64,000 bases of DNA from NCBI RefSeq assembly GCF_947489755.1, contig NZ_CANLFB010000003.1:1-64000 (forward strand), in the 5' to 3' direction. Position numbers and translations under genes: made by a program. The notes beneath the pieces were generated by a model, which was not told the DNA's origin, made no database searches, and saw only the letters and a list, made by a program, of their open reading frames with translations. This stretch comes from an uncultured Psychromonas sp. (GTDB lineage: Bacteria; Pseudomonadota; Gammaproteobacteria; Enterobacterales; Psychromonadaceae). Shown one piece after another: positions 15,317-24,316 of this stretch; the stretch's first letter is position 1; every line of letters starts with the position of its first letter.

Positions 15317-15739
15317 ATGGAAGTCTATTTATTAGCATCTAATGATGAGTTAGAAAAAGTAGCGCAAATCCTTTTACAGCTTCGCCCTCAATATGATCTT
15401 AAAGATTTACAAGCGCAAATAGAACGACAACAAGAGACGGGCTATCAAATCGCTTATGTAAAAAAAGAAGAAGAAATACTTTGTGTTGCAGGTTTTGTTG
15501 TTGGTGAAAAGTTAGCATGGGGTAAGTCTATTTATATTGATGATCTTGTGACTAATGAAGCATCTCGCTCAACAGGGGCAGGGTCTCTCCTCATTAACTG
15601 GTTGAAAAAATACGCTAAAGAAATGGGGTGCCAACAATTGCATCTCGATTCAGGTGTTCAACGTTTTTCCGCTCATCGATTCTACTTAAGAGAACGTTTC
15701 GATATTGTAAGTCATCATTTTACGACAACAGATATTTAA
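15317..15739 (+). CDS. GNAT-family N-acetyltransferase
   Basis: A 140-aa compact acetyltransferase. The central strand and acetyl-CoA loop are 'IYIDDLVTNEASRSTGAGSL' (SRSTGAGS in place of the usual RxxGxG). The C-terminal part 'QLHLDSGVQRFSAHRFY' is typical of a widespread bacterial GNAT subgroup. The ribosome site AAGGAATATC precedes the ATG. Likely monocistronic or co-transcribed with the secreted protein 92 bp upstream. Substrate unknown. Confidence 0.87.
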   Translation: MEVYLLASNDELEKVAQILLQLRPQYDLKDLQAQIERQQETGYQIAYVKKEEEILCVAGFVVGEKLAWGKSIYIDDLVTNEASRSTGAGSLLINWLKKYAKEMGCQQLHLDSGVQRFSAHRFYLRERFDIVSHHFTTTDI

Positions 15740-15829
15740 CGGATTAAAATTCATTAGCAGACATGTTGAATCTGTGTTTTTGTTATCGATTGTAATACTT
15801 TCCTCACTTTAAGATAAATGGAGTTATCG

Positions 15830-16426
15830 ATGAATATTGCTATTTTAACCTTTGAAGGTTTTAACGAATTAGATTCATTTGTTGCAGCAAGCATCATGAA
15901 CCGCATGAAAGAGTTTGGCTGGAATGTACAAATAACCTGCCCATCAGAATCTGTTACCTCTATGAACGGCGTGACTGTACTTGCACAACAACCACTTGAA
16001 TTCGCTAACAGTGCAGATGTTGTTTTGTTCGGTAGTGGATTACAAACTCGTGATATTTCAAAAGACCCTAGCATATTAAGCCGTCTATCTTTGAACCCTG
16101 AGAAACAATTAATTGCAGGGCAATGCTCAGGCGCGCTGTTGATGTCGGTGTTGGGGTTATTGGATGATATTCCTGCATGTACTGATTTAACCACAAAACC
16201 TTGGGTCATTGAGTCCGGCGTTGAGGTACTCAATCAGCCTTTTTTTGCAAAAGGCAATATAGCCACTGCTGGTGGATGTTTAGCCTCACAGTATTTAGCA
16301 ACATGGGTCATTAGTAAGTTAGCAGATAAAAGCGCTGCAGAAGCGGCAATACATTACGTTGCATCTGTCGGTGAGAAAGATGAAACGGTTAAACATTGCT
16401 TATCGGTTGTCTCTGACTATCTCTAG
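15830..16426 (+). CDS. DJ-1/PfpI-family protein
   Basis: A 198-aa protein of the glutamine-amidotransferase-like DJ-1 superfamily. The nucleophile elbow is 'IAGQCSGALLMSVLG', with Cys after GQ, an acidic residue early in the chain ('EGFNELDSF') and 'FAKGNIATAGGCLASQYLA' after it. Members include chaperones, glyoxalases and isocyanide hydratases, and the exact role cannot be assigned. ATG 15830 is preferred over ATG 15818 because TGGAG then sits at proper spacing. Confidence 0.85.
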   Translation: MNIAILTFEGFNELDSFVAASIMNRMKEFGWNVQITCPSESVTSMNGVTVLAQQPLEFANSADVVLFGSGLQTRDISKDPSILSRLSLNPEKQLIAGQCSGALLMSVLGLLDDIPACTDLTTKPWVIESGVEVLNQPFFAKGNIATAGGCLASQYLATWVISKLADKSAAEAAIHYVASVGEKDETVKHCLSVVSDYL

Positions 16427-16472
16427 TATTGAGTTTTTGTTTTGCACTTCAACATTGAATCTGCCAAACATG

Positions 16473-16524
16473 AAAAGGTAATCACTTTATTCTGCAGGTT
16501 GCATGAATTAATGATTACCTTTTT
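16473..16524. terminator. Bidirectional terminator between the DJ-1 gene and ptsG
   Basis: Arms AAAAGGTAATCA (16473-16484) / TGATTACCTTTT (16512-16523) are perfect over 12 bp, with a long 27-base loop and T-runs on both sides. It serves both convergent genes. Confidence 0.7.
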
Positions 16525-16571
16525 CTTTAATGGCTTTATTTAACTTAAGTAAGCTATTTTAATTAGCGTTT

Positions 16572-17978
16572 TTATTTAGCTAAATAAGCTTCCATATCTG
16601 TTTTTAAGTTGTCTGACTTAGTACCAAAGATAGCTTGGACACCGTTACCAGAAACAACAACACCTGCAGCGCCTAATTTTTTAAGACCCGCTTGATCAAC
16701 TAGCGCAATATCATTAACGCTAATACGTAAGCGCGTAATACAAGCATCTAGATTATCGATGTTTGCTTTGCCGCCAAATGCTGCAACTAATGCAGAAGAC
16801 ATCTCTTCGTTGTTCAATACAACTGACGCTACTTGTTCTTCATCTTCACGACCTGGTGTTTTTAGGTTGAGTGCTTTGATGACGATACGGAATAGCGAGT
16901 AGTAAATCACCGCGTAGATAAGACCAATGATAATGAAGTACGTTATTTTTTGAGCGTTAGCTGATAGTACTAAGAAGTCTATCAAACCGTGTGAGAATGA
17001 GGTTCCGTGAACCATGCCTAACATGTTCGTTACAACAAATGCAGAACCCGCTAATAGAGCGTGAATAGCATATAAAACTGGCGCAACAAACATAAACGAG
17101 AATTCAATCGGTTCAGTAATGCCTGTTAAGAAAGACGTTAATGCAGCTGATGCCATGATGCCCATTACTTTGGCGCGATTTTCTGGTTTAGCAGAGTGTG
17201 CAATCGCAATCGCAGCAGCTGGTAGACCAAACATTTTGAACATGTAACCGCCAGCTAGTTGGCCAAAACCATTACCCGCTGCACGAGATGCATCATCAGC
17301 CGATAAGTAACATGTTAAGATGCCGTGTAGTTCTTTACCGTTAGCGTTAACACAATCACCTGCTTCGAAAAAGAAAGGGACATTCCAAATATGGTGTAAA
17401 CCAAATGGAATTAATGAGCGTTCTACCACACCGTAAATACCAAATGCGACGGTTGGATTTTGGTGTGCAGCCCATTCAGAAAACGATGAGATAGCTGCGC
17501 CAATTGGCGGCCAGATAATGGATAGTATTGCGCCCGCAATAATAGCTGCAAAACCCGTCATGATCGGTACGGCACGTTTACCGGCAAAGAAGCCGAGATA
17601 ATCAGGTAATGAAATATTATAGAAACGGTTAAACATGGCAGCAGCGATACCACCTGCAATTATCCCACCGAGTACACCGGTATTGGCGCCAGGTGCTAAT
17701 GTTTCAATTGTTTGCATCATGATGTAATAACCAACCGCAGCAGCAAGTGCTGATACACCATCATTCTTAGTAAAACCAAGTGCAACACCAATGGCGAATA
17801 ATAACGCCATATTACCAAACACAGCGCCACCTGCTTGTTCCATTAGTTGTGAAACAACATCAGGTAAAATACTAAATTTAGCGGCGCCGACACCCAATAA
17901 AATACCTGCAATAGGTAACACTGATACAGGAAGCATTAATGACTTCCCGACTTTTTGTAAACTTCCAAATATATTCAT
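16572..17978 (-). CDS. ptsG: Glucose-specific PTS permease, EIICB
   Basis: A 468-aa inner-membrane permease that imports glucose and phosphorylates it using phosphate from EIIA-Glc. The N-terminal EIIC domain (about 375 residues, roughly ten helices) includes '[18 protein letters not shown]' and '[20 protein letters not shown]'. The C-terminal EIIB domain carries the phosphorylated Cys in '[14 protein letters not shown]'. No EIIA domain is fused, as in E. coli PtsG (477 aa) and unlike NagE. GGAGTGAGTT precedes the ATG. It is transcribed alone, with a CRP-like site about 80 bp upstream. Confidence 0.93.
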   Translation of the reverse strand: MNIFGSLQKVGKSLMLPVSVLPIAGILLGVGAAKFSILPDVVSQLMEQAGGAVFGNMALLFAIGVALGFTKNDGVSALAAAVGYYIMMQTIETLAPGANTGVLGGIIAGGIAAAMFNRFYNISLPDYLGFFAGKRAVPIMTGFAAIIAGAILSIIWPPIGAAISSFSEWAAHQNPTVAFGIYGVVERSLIPFGLHHIWNVPFFFEAGDCVNANGKELHGILTCYLSADDASRAAGNGFGQLAGGYMFKMFGLPAAAIAIAHSAKPENRAKVMGIMASAALTSFLTGITEPIEFSFMFVAPVLYAIHALLAGSAFVVTNMLGMVHGTSFSHGLIDFLVLSANAQKITYFIIIGLIYAVIYYSLFRIVIKALNLKTPGREDEEQVASVVLNNEEMSSALVAAFGGKANIDNLDACITRLRISVNDIALVDQAGLKKLGAAGVVVSGNGVQAIFGTKSDNLKTDMEAYLAK

Positions 17979-18057
17979 AACTCACTCCGTTGTGGTTTAT
18001 TAGCGTTTGTTCGATTAACTCGATGGCGGCAGTGTAACGGTCATGATTTAGAAAAAA

Positions 18058-18073
18058 TGATAAAATGCTCACA
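18058..18073 (-). promoter_or_regulatory. Possible CRP-binding site upstream of ptsG
   Basis: Minus strand reads TGTGAGCATTTTATCA: a perfect TGTGA half-site, 6-bp spacer, and a weak TATCA half-site (consensus TCACA). CRP-cAMP activation of ptsG is well established in enteric bacteria; the match here is only partial. Confidence 0.4.
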
Positions 18074-18347
18074 TAAAAAAAGAAGTTACATTTACTTACA
18101 ATTGCGGAAACATTTTTACAAAACATTACAAATTAGTGTTGGAAGGGTGGTTAAATCTGATCTATAGATGTTGAGCGTTGTATGCTTTTAGAGTTTAAAA
18201 TCGAAATTGATATCGTATTAAAGTTAGGTTCACTTTTGAAACAAAAAGTAAGTCATGGTTAGCTTTAAAAAGGGGAGACGTTGATATTCATGTGTTAATA
18301 GTGAGTGGAGGGTTGTTATATATGAGTAGTCATTTTATTTATAAGGA

Positions 18348-18385
18348 AAGTACCAGTTTAATTTGATCAAATTAAACTGGTACTT
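18348..18385. terminator. 38-bp perfect palindrome just after dbpA
   Basis: AAGTACCAGTTTAATTTGA (18348-18366) is followed immediately by its exact reverse complement (18367-18385), with no spacer. It starts 10 bases after the dbpA stop, on the minus strand. The U-run after it is short and broken (CTTTCCTTAT), so it may work as a terminator or as a stabilising 3' stem. The adjacent stretch between here and the ptsG leader (18130-18347) shows no gene. Confidence 0.6.
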
Positions 18386-18395
18386 GATTTTATAT

Positions 18396-19784
18396 TTAAC
18401 CTCTTACTACCATTACACGGAAGCTTCTGCCTTTCAGTTTACCTTCACTTAATTTTTTAAAGGCAATTTTAAGGTGCTCACGCTGTACTGCAACATAAGA
18501 CCAATATTCAGACACTGCAATTTTACCGACTTGTTGGCCTGTAATACCATCTTGTCCTGTTAATGCGCCTACAATATCACCCGGACGAATTTTTTGCTTT
18601 TTACCGCCTTCAATACGTATGGTGATCATTTCAGAGGCTGCTGGTGGTGTCTCTAATAATGCATTATCTGGTAATGGACTTGGGCTGATATTACGGTCAA
18701 GAATATCTTCTAATAATTTGATTCTATGGTCATCTTTATTACTGTAAAAAGTAAATGCTAAACCTTTACTGCCAGCGCGACCAGTACGACCGATACGGTG
18801 AACATGCACTTCTTGGTCATGCGCAACATGGAAGTTAAATACTGCACTTAAGTTATCAATGTCTAATCCACGCGCCGCTACATCGGTTGCTACTAAAATA
18901 CGGGCACTTTTATTAGAGAATCGAATTAATGCTTGATCGCGATCTTTCTGTTCTAAATCGCCATGAAGCGCAATCGCACTGTAGCCACGGTTTGCAAGCT
19001 CATCTGTTACTTCTTGTACTTCACGTTTGGTGTTACAAAACACCACACTCGATTCTGGCTGATGGCGGTTTAATAATAAACGTAACGCTATCATACGATC
19101 TTGGTTGTTTTGTACTGAGTAAAACGTTTGCTCAATGACGTTGTTATCGTGTGTTGCTTTGACGGTAACTTGCTTTGGCGCATTCATAATACGTTTTGCG
19201 ATTTTTTCAATTTGCTCTGGGTAAGTTGCACTGAATAGCAAAGTTTGACGTTGTTTTGGACTATGTTCAATAATGCAATCAATCGCATCTTGGAAACCCA
19301 TTTCTAACATGCGGTCTGCTTCATCAAGTACTAATACACTTAAATGTTCAAGCTTCAATGAACCTCTATTAAGGTGATCTTGAAGACGACCTGGCGTGCC
19401 TACAATAATATGTGCGCCATGCTCTAAAGAAGCTGCTTGTGGGCTTAGTGGTGTACCGCCGCATAACGTCATGACTTTAATATTATGAATCGAGCGTGCT
19501 AGTTTTCTGATATCTGCAGCGACTTGATCTGCTAATTCACGAGTAGGGCAAACAACTAATGATTGGATTCTGAATTGCTTAACGTTTAAGCGATGTAATA
19601 TACCAAGCGTAAAGGCCGCTGTTTTACCGGAGCCCGTTTTGCCCTGTGCAATAACATCTTCTCCATTTAAAATTAATGGTAAAGATTGCGCCTGTATTTC
19701 AGTCATCTTTTGATAGTTTAAAGACTCTAAATTAGTTAAAAGACTTTTTGATAAAGGTAAGGTTGCAAAAGAGGTTTCACTCAC
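18396..19784 (-). CDS. dbpA: ATP-dependent RNA helicase DbpA
   Basis: A 462-aa DEAD-box helicase that remodels 23S rRNA around helix 92 during 50S subunit assembly. Motifs in order: Q motif 'MTEIQAQSLP', Walker A 'GKTGSGKTAAF', 'PTREL', 'TPGRLQDHL', 'DEAD', 'SAT', 'ATDVAARGLDI' and 'HRIGRTGRAG'. The C-terminal RNA-recognition domain ('GKKQKIRPGDIVGALTGQDG' to '...FRVMVVRG') defines DbpA. The GTG start at 19784 is chosen because AGGAAG lies eight bases upstream and the length then matches E. coli (457 aa); the longer frame is not supported. Confidence 0.93.
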   Translation of the reverse strand: MSETSFATLPLSKSLLTNLESLNYQKMTEIQAQSLPLILNGEDVIAQGKTGSGKTAAFTLGILHRLNVKQFRIQSLVVCPTRELADQVAADIRKLARSIHNIKVMTLCGGTPLSPQAASLEHGAHIIVGTPGRLQDHLNRGSLKLEHLSVLVLDEADRMLEMGFQDAIDCIIEHSPKQRQTLLFSATYPEQIEKIAKRIMNAPKQVTVKATHDNNVIEQTFYSVQNNQDRMIALRLLLNRHQPESSVVFCNTKREVQEVTDELANRGYSAIALHGDLEQKDRDQALIRFSNKSARILVATDVAARGLDIDNLSAVFNFHVAHDQEVHVHRIGRTGRAGSKGLAFTFYSNKDDHRIKLLEDILDRNISPSPLPDNALLETPPAASEMITIRIEGGKKQKIRPGDIVGALTGQDGITGQQVGKIAVSEYWSYVAVQREHLKIAFKKLSEGKLKGRSFRVMVVRG

Positions 19785-19907
19785 GATAATAACTTCCTGA
19801 TAGGCTGTAAAAATAGGGTGGTAATAATGGACGCTACCATAACAGTTTGTATGGTAGGTCACAAAAAATTGTTAGTAGTATAGCGTTAAATTCGCTTTAA
19901 ACTTGGA

Positions 19908-21629
19908 TTATTTACTACTAACAAGAGAAAGCCTGAATAACGGCTGTTTAAATGCGCTGACTATCAGTAATAAACATAAAGTCCACCAGTGTAAACTACC
20001 GCCACCGCTACTGCTACTACTGGAGATTACTGTTGTGGTGTCTATAGCCGGCAATTCTGTTCCTGTGTTTGTGGATGATTCATTAGTATCAGTTATGCGG
20101 ACATTATGTAAAAAGGCCGCATCCAAACCAGTACTGATACTTCCATCTTTAGTATATCGCCAAGTAATCACTGTATTTGCGCCTGTTATTTGATAGCTTT
20201 CTGAAATGAAATCTTGCGATCCGGAAATGCTATCCATCGCGATGCCATTAATAAACAAGGTTAAAAAATCATATCCTGCTTCCGAGCTTGTTGCCCAATC
20301 GAAAGAGAGTATCCAATCACCTGAAATAATAGTGGTTATTTGTGTTGAACCATTATCGCTAATAGAAGGGGATTGAAGGTAGCTATCATCTTCTGAAAGT
20401 AACCATGGTTGTGAGTTTGATTGATACCAGGTTACATCGGCATTATCTATAAAAGTTATTTCATTCGCATTTACACTTTTCATTCCCCTTGCTGCAATTT
20501 CAATTGTTGAGTCTGAAACAGCATCGTCATTGGTTGTTACGAAGAGGGTCGTTGTATCGGTTTGATAAGCGTCTGGAGTATAGTCAAAGCTAATTGTACA
20601 AGTGTTTTTTGCTGCTAAATTAGCGCATTCGGTTGTCTGTAGTGAAAATTTTGTGTTATCAGATAAAGAGAAATCAGGTGAAATGGTATTCTCAGAGTTA
20701 TTTTCAATGGTGATACTAAAACGTTTTGATTCATTGATATCCGCTACAAAATAATCGGTGCCATAAACACTGCTTACGCCATTTATTTGCGCGCTAATCC
20801 ATTCTGTATAATTAGCAACTTTAGTATAAACCCCTGGATTATTAGGAGCTGCACAACCAAATCCAAAGCTGACAATACCGATTTGTTGTGTTTCATTTTG
20901 GTCTATTGATTCTACAACTAATGGACCACCGCTATCACCTTGACATGAATCGAGGCCACCATTTGCAATATCTCCTGCACATATCATGTTATTAGTGAAA
21001 GGGCCTTGATTACCATTGAAACGGTTGAGGCTAGATTCACATGTGTCTGTAGAGAGTAGCGGAAGCGATACTGCATTTAAAATGTCAGGGTATATTGGGT
21101 CTACATCATCTTCATCAGATGAGTATCCAGCCGTTGACCCCCAGCCAATAGCCGTTGATATTATGGTGTCAACGTCAGTAAATTCTGATGTTTCTAAACT
21201 TGATAATATCGCAATTGTTGTATTAGTCACAGGCGTTGATAGTTTAATGAGTGCAATATCATTATCTAAACTAGCTGAATTAAAATCAGGATGAATAATT
21301 ATTTTATCTATGCTGGTAGAGGTTGTTTCAGGATAAGATGATAAGTCGTACTCACCAATTGTTGCTACTATATTGTTTGCTGTAACATCTTCCATGCAAT
21401 GTGATGCTGTTAATACCCATTGTTCATCGATTAAAGAGCCGCCACAAAAATGGTTTTCTGTGTTTGCTGTTTTAATGCTCACAATCCATGGATAAGTTGA
21501 TTTATCGGCGACTTCGTTACCGCCTATAATACGTGTAGATAATTGCTGCGACTCTTCTGCAAATGCGTTAATCGATATGATTAATAAACATGAGAAAGTA
21601 AGCTGCTTAGCAAATGTTGTGTTATTCAT
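19908..21629 (-). CDS. Secreted trypsin-like serine protease with GlyGly-CTERM tail
   Basis: 573 aa. A signal peptide ends near 'NAFA' (residue 24). The S1 peptidase domain starts at the activation site R33-IIGG, with catalytic H77 ('LTASHC'), D124 ('DNDIALIKL') and S233 ('CQGDSGGPLV'). About residues 290-390 look like an Ig/HYDIN-type repeat, followed by a beta-rich region with 'WLLSEDDSYLQSPSIS'. The C-terminus, Ser-run plus 'GGGSLHWWTLCLLLIVSAF', is a GlyGly-CTERM tag, cleaved by rhombosortase on the way to type II secretion, as known for Vibrio VesB-like proteases. AGGGATATT precedes the ATG. Confidence 0.92.
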   Translation of the reverse strand: MNNTTFAKQLTFSCLLIISINAFAEESQQLSTRIIGGNEVADKSTYPWIVSIKTANTENHFCGGSLIDEQWVLTASHCMEDVTANNIVATIGEYDLSSYPETTSTSIDKIIIHPDFNSASLDNDIALIKLSTPVTNTTIAILSSLETSEFTDVDTIISTAIGWGSTAGYSSDEDDVDPIYPDILNAVSLPLLSTDTCESSLNRFNGNQGPFTNNMICAGDIANGGLDSCQGDSGGPLVVESIDQNETQQIGIVSFGFGCAAPNNPGVYTKVANYTEWISAQINGVSSVYGTDYFVADINESKRFSITIENNSENTISPDFSLSDNTKFSLQTTECANLAAKNTCTISFDYTPDAYQTDTTTLFVTTNDDAVSDSTIEIAARGMKSVNANEITFIDNADVTWYQSNSQPWLLSEDDSYLQSPSISDNGSTQITTIISGDWILSFDWATSSEAGYDFLTLFINGIAMDSISGSQDFISESYQITGANTVITWRYTKDGSISTGLDAAFLHNVRITDTNESSTNTGTELPAIDTTTVISSSSSSGGGSLHWWTLCLLLIVSAFKQPLFRLSLVSSK

Positions 21630-21720
21630 AATATCCCTATTAAATAAAATCCGTTTAAGGTGTTATTGGTGACTCTTAGTTTTTATATGTGAAGATGATG
21701 GTTAATATTCTCTCTATAAC

Positions 21721-22068
21721 TTATACGTTTGGGGCATCATAGTGAGCGGGTTGATCACTATAAACACAGACATTGTGTGCTTCAACTAAACCGTCTTCAG
21801 CAACACATTGTTGTTCAAAAAATGCGACAATTTCTTTGCGTTGGCAGTGTGCCTCAAACGCCGCTTTACTTGCCCAAATTTCATTAAATACTAAAGGGAA
21901 ACTTTCCCCTGTCGCAAAGTCACTTTGTACGTGACGGGTGGCTAAATATTGAATACAACCATCTTCACGTTGTGAATTAGGTTCAAGTGATTGTAATATT
22001 TTAAATAATGCGTTTTCTTGCCCTGGTTTAGCTCTAAACATTGCAATGCAGTAAACTTTTTGTGACAT
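21721..22068 (-). CDS. ABM-domain monooxygenase-like protein
   Basis: 115 aa with the antibiotic-biosynthesis-monooxygenase fold. 'VYCIAMFRAKPGQENALFKI' begins the ferredoxin-like sheet, 'LVFNEIWASKAAFEAHCQRK' is the typical E-x-W plus helix, and it ends with 'VYSDQPAHYDAPNV'. Relatives include the quinol monooxygenase YgiN and the heme- or aldehyde-linked small dimers. The ribosome site GAGGAAAATAAC is strong. It precedes the protease gene by 91 bp on the same strand; a functional link is not evident. Confidence 0.85.
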   Translation of the reverse strand: MSQKVYCIAMFRAKPGQENALFKILQSLEPNSQREDGCIQYLATRHVQSDFATGESFPLVFNEIWASKAAFEAHCQRKEIVAFFEQQCVAEDGLVEAHNVCVYSDQPAHYDAPNV

Positions 22069-22447
22069 GTTATTTTCCTCATAAAATGGGAATGAGCGCC
22101 ATAACTTTTAGTAAAGTTACAACTATTCCCTTTAACCTAATTTCTTCAACGTAAGTGTTTATGTGACCTTTATATCGATAATCTACGTATATTGTTAGTG
22201 AGAGTATTATCTGTAATAAAAATCTAGTTGATAATGATATTTCGCTATATCTACTTTAAGTTTTAATGTTGGCAGATGATAGTGGTAGTTTGACATAAAT
22301 TTGACTGCATAAAAACTAATGTAGTACATGAATCACAATATTTAAATACAAAAATTTATGTTAACGGTAGAGGGGAATGAGTTGTGTTATTTAATGAGGC
22401 AACACGTTATTATCACTTAATTATATAATTTTACTAAAGGAATCAAT
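22069..22447. other. Intergenic region between divergent ABM and qmcA genes
   Basis: About 380 bp of AT-rich DNA containing the promoters of two divergent units. The only clear element is CTAAAGGAATCAAT, the qmcA ribosome site. I see no small gene. Confidence 0.5.
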
Positions 22448-23383
22448 ATGGACCTCTTATTTGAATACATCTTCAATATACAAGTTTTCATTCTAGTGTT
22501 AGTTGTCATTATCTTAAAAAAATCAATTGTTTTTGTGCCACAAAATCGTGCGTACTTAATCGAACGATTTGGTAAATACCAATCCACTCGAGAAGCGGGG
22601 TTAAACTTCCTTGTTCCTTTCATCGATCATATTGGTGCAGATCGCTCATTAAAAGAGCAAGCAGTTGATGTGCCAAGTCAAAGTGCAATTACTAAAGATA
22701 ACATTTCATTAAGTGTTGATGGCGTGCTGTTTTTCAGAGTACTAGACCCGCATAAAGCGACTTATGGTATCGATGATTATGTATTTGCAGTAACGCAGTT
22801 ATCACAAACCACTATGCGTTCTGAATTAGGTAAAATGGAATTAGACAAAACGTTCGAAGAACGTGATGTGTTGAATACCAATATTGTTGCATCAATTAAT
22901 GAAGCGGCAGGTCCATGGGGTATTCAAGTGTTACGTTATGAGATTAAAGATATTGTGCCGCCGACAACCGTGATGGAAGCGATGGAAACACAAATGAAAG
23001 CGGAGCGTGTTAAACGTGCTCAAATTTTAGAATCTGAAGGTGACCGTCAAGCGGCTATTAATGTTGCTGAAGGTCAAAAACGCTCAGTAGTATTAAAAGC
23101 AGAAGCTGAAAAAGAAGAGCAAGTACTTCAAGCTCAAGGTGAAGCTGAGGCTATTATTGCTGTTGCAACAGCTCAGGCTGAAGCATTAAATCGCGTTGGT
23201 GAAGCGGCAAATACAGACTCTGGTCAAAAAGCGATTCAATTAGATTTAGCGACTAAAGCGATTCAAGCGAAAGCGGCTATTGCTAAAGAGTCGTCTGTGG
23301 TTTTATTACCTGATAGTGGTAACGATGCAGCGTCTATGGTGGCTCAAGCGATGACCATTATTACTAGCTTAAATAAAAAATAA
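22448..23383 (+). CDS. qmcA: SPFH/stomatin-family membrane protein QmcA
   Basis: A 311-aa band-7 protein with one N-terminal membrane anchor ('IFNIQVFILVLVVIILKKSI'). The SPFH domain ('VPQNRAYLIERFGKY' to about residue 180) is followed by a long Ala/Glu-rich coiled coil ('EAEAIIAVATAQAEALNRVG'). Proteins of this type form ring-like oligomers in the inner membrane and are thought to organise microdomains or modulate FtsH-type proteolysis. It is followed after 10 bp by an NfeD-family gene, the standard partner. Confidence 0.9.
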   Translation: MDLLFEYIFNIQVFILVLVVIILKKSIVFVPQNRAYLIERFGKYQSTREAGLNFLVPFIDHIGADRSLKEQAVDVPSQSAITKDNISLSVDGVLFFRVLDPHKATYGIDDYVFAVTQLSQTTMRSELGKMELDKTFEERDVLNTNIVASINEAAGPWGIQVLRYEIKDIVPPTTVMEAMETQMKAERVKRAQILESEGDRQAAINVAEGQKRSVVLKAEAEKEEQVLQAQGEAEAIIAVATAQAEALNRVGEAANTDSGQKAIQLDLATKAIQAKAAIAKESSVVLLPDSGNDAASMVAQAMTIITSLNKK

Positions 23384-23393
23384 AGGCTGAGTT

Positions 23394-23849
23394 ATGGAAT
23401 ATATTCTTTTACATTTACCGCAGGCTTTAGTGGTACTGGGTCTTATTCTTTTAGCTATTGAAGTATTGGTACTGGGCTTTTCAACTTTTGTATTATTTTT
23501 TGTTGGGCTCGGTACGATCATTACTGGTATTTTAATGGCGTTAGGTGTTATGCCTGCGACTATGCTTAATGCATTATTAGCAACCGCTATTATATCGACA
23601 ATTGTTGCTTTGATTAGCTGGCAACCGATGAAGCGATTACAAAATAAAGGCGAAGTACATCAAGTAAGCAATGGCATGATTGGCGAGCAATTTACATTGT
23701 CTGAAGATCTATTAGTGGGTAAAACGATTAACCATCGTTACTCAGGAATTGATTGGAAAGTGAAAGCAAATGAACCTTTGAGTGCCGGCACGGAAGTCAA
23801 AATTAAGGCTATGCAAGTGGGCTTATTGACCGTTGAACCAGTTATTTAA
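23394..23849 (+). CDS. NfeD-like membrane protein (YbbK type)
   Basis: 151 aa: two or three membrane helices in the first 80 residues ('LVVLGLILLAIEVLVLGFST', 'FFVGLGTIITGILMALG'). A C-terminal OB-fold domain follows ('NGMIGEQFTLSEDLLVGKTI', 'GIDWKVKANEPLSAGTEVKI'). Short NfeD1b-class proteins are encoded next to stomatin-type partners and probably form a complex with QmcA. Read from the same transcript; a stable terminator follows. Confidence 0.9.
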   Translation: MEYILLHLPQALVVLGLILLAIEVLVLGFSTFVLFFVGLGTIITGILMALGVMPATMLNALLATAIISTIVALISWQPMKRLQNKGEVHQVSNGMIGEQFTLSEDLLVGKTINHRYSGIDWKVKANEPLSAGTEVKIKAMQVGLLTVEPVI

Positions 23850-23880
23850 GTTTTAAAGTGTTGTAAATGTAAAAATATAC

Positions 23881-23923
23881 AGTCATATAGTGTAAACAAG
23901 AGGTTTACGTTATATGACTTTCT
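23881..23923 (+). terminator. Terminator of qmcA-nfeD
   Basis: A 17-bp stem, 23881-23897 paired with 23903-23919, with two G-U pairs in the plus-strand RNA and a 5-base loop (AAGAG), followed by TTCTT. The wobble pairs indicate it is built for the plus-strand transcript. Confidence 0.75.
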
Positions 23924-24153
23924 TACTGTTAACCCTGTCTATTTATCCTCTCTTTTTTGTAACAACAATTTCTTAATACAAACATAATATTTTCTACCTT
24001 TCCTTTTTCTATAACGCTTTGCTTTTAAAACTATTTTTTGACGCAGCTGTACCCTGGACAGTTGAGTCGTAGGGATTTTATACTGATTTTAAATGTTCGA
24101 TAAAAGTGTATTTAAAGAGTATCTGAAGTTAGCTATCAGGGGAGATATCTATA

Positions 24154-24192
24154 GGAAATGGCCATTGAGAAAATGGTCATTGGGGAAATGGG
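24154..24192. repeat. Short imperfect tandem repeat
   Basis: Three consecutive versions of a ~15-bp unit: GAAATGGCCATTGA, GAAAATGGTCATTGG and GGAAATGGG. It lies in the ~290-bp gene-free stretch between two terminators. No function evident. Confidence 0.5.
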
Positions 24193-24203
24193 TAAAATAG
24201 CTA

Positions 24204-24230
24204 TAAAAAAGCCGATAAAATTATCGGCTT
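24204..24230 (-). terminator. Terminator of efpL
   Basis: Minus-strand RNA forms AAGCCGATAA / TTATCGGCTT (10-bp stem over 24209-24230) followed by a run of six or seven U. Located about 90 bp after the efpL stop. Confidence 0.8.
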
Positions 24231-24316
24231 ATGAAGGTCAATTAAAGCGTTATCTATAGGATTTTTGCTTAACAATAAGTGAACAAAGTCAGTTTACAAA
24301 ATAACCCTACATGAGC

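Noticed and set aside
15754-16233. 159-codon minus-strand frame opposite the DJ-1/PfpI gene
   Set aside because: It is the shadow of a clear DJ-1-family gene; no ribosome site and no recognisable domain.
18058-18126. Possible SgrS-type sRNA control of ptsG
   Set aside because: No pairing segment could be identified by eye in the ptsG leader; only a partial CRP-like site is supported.
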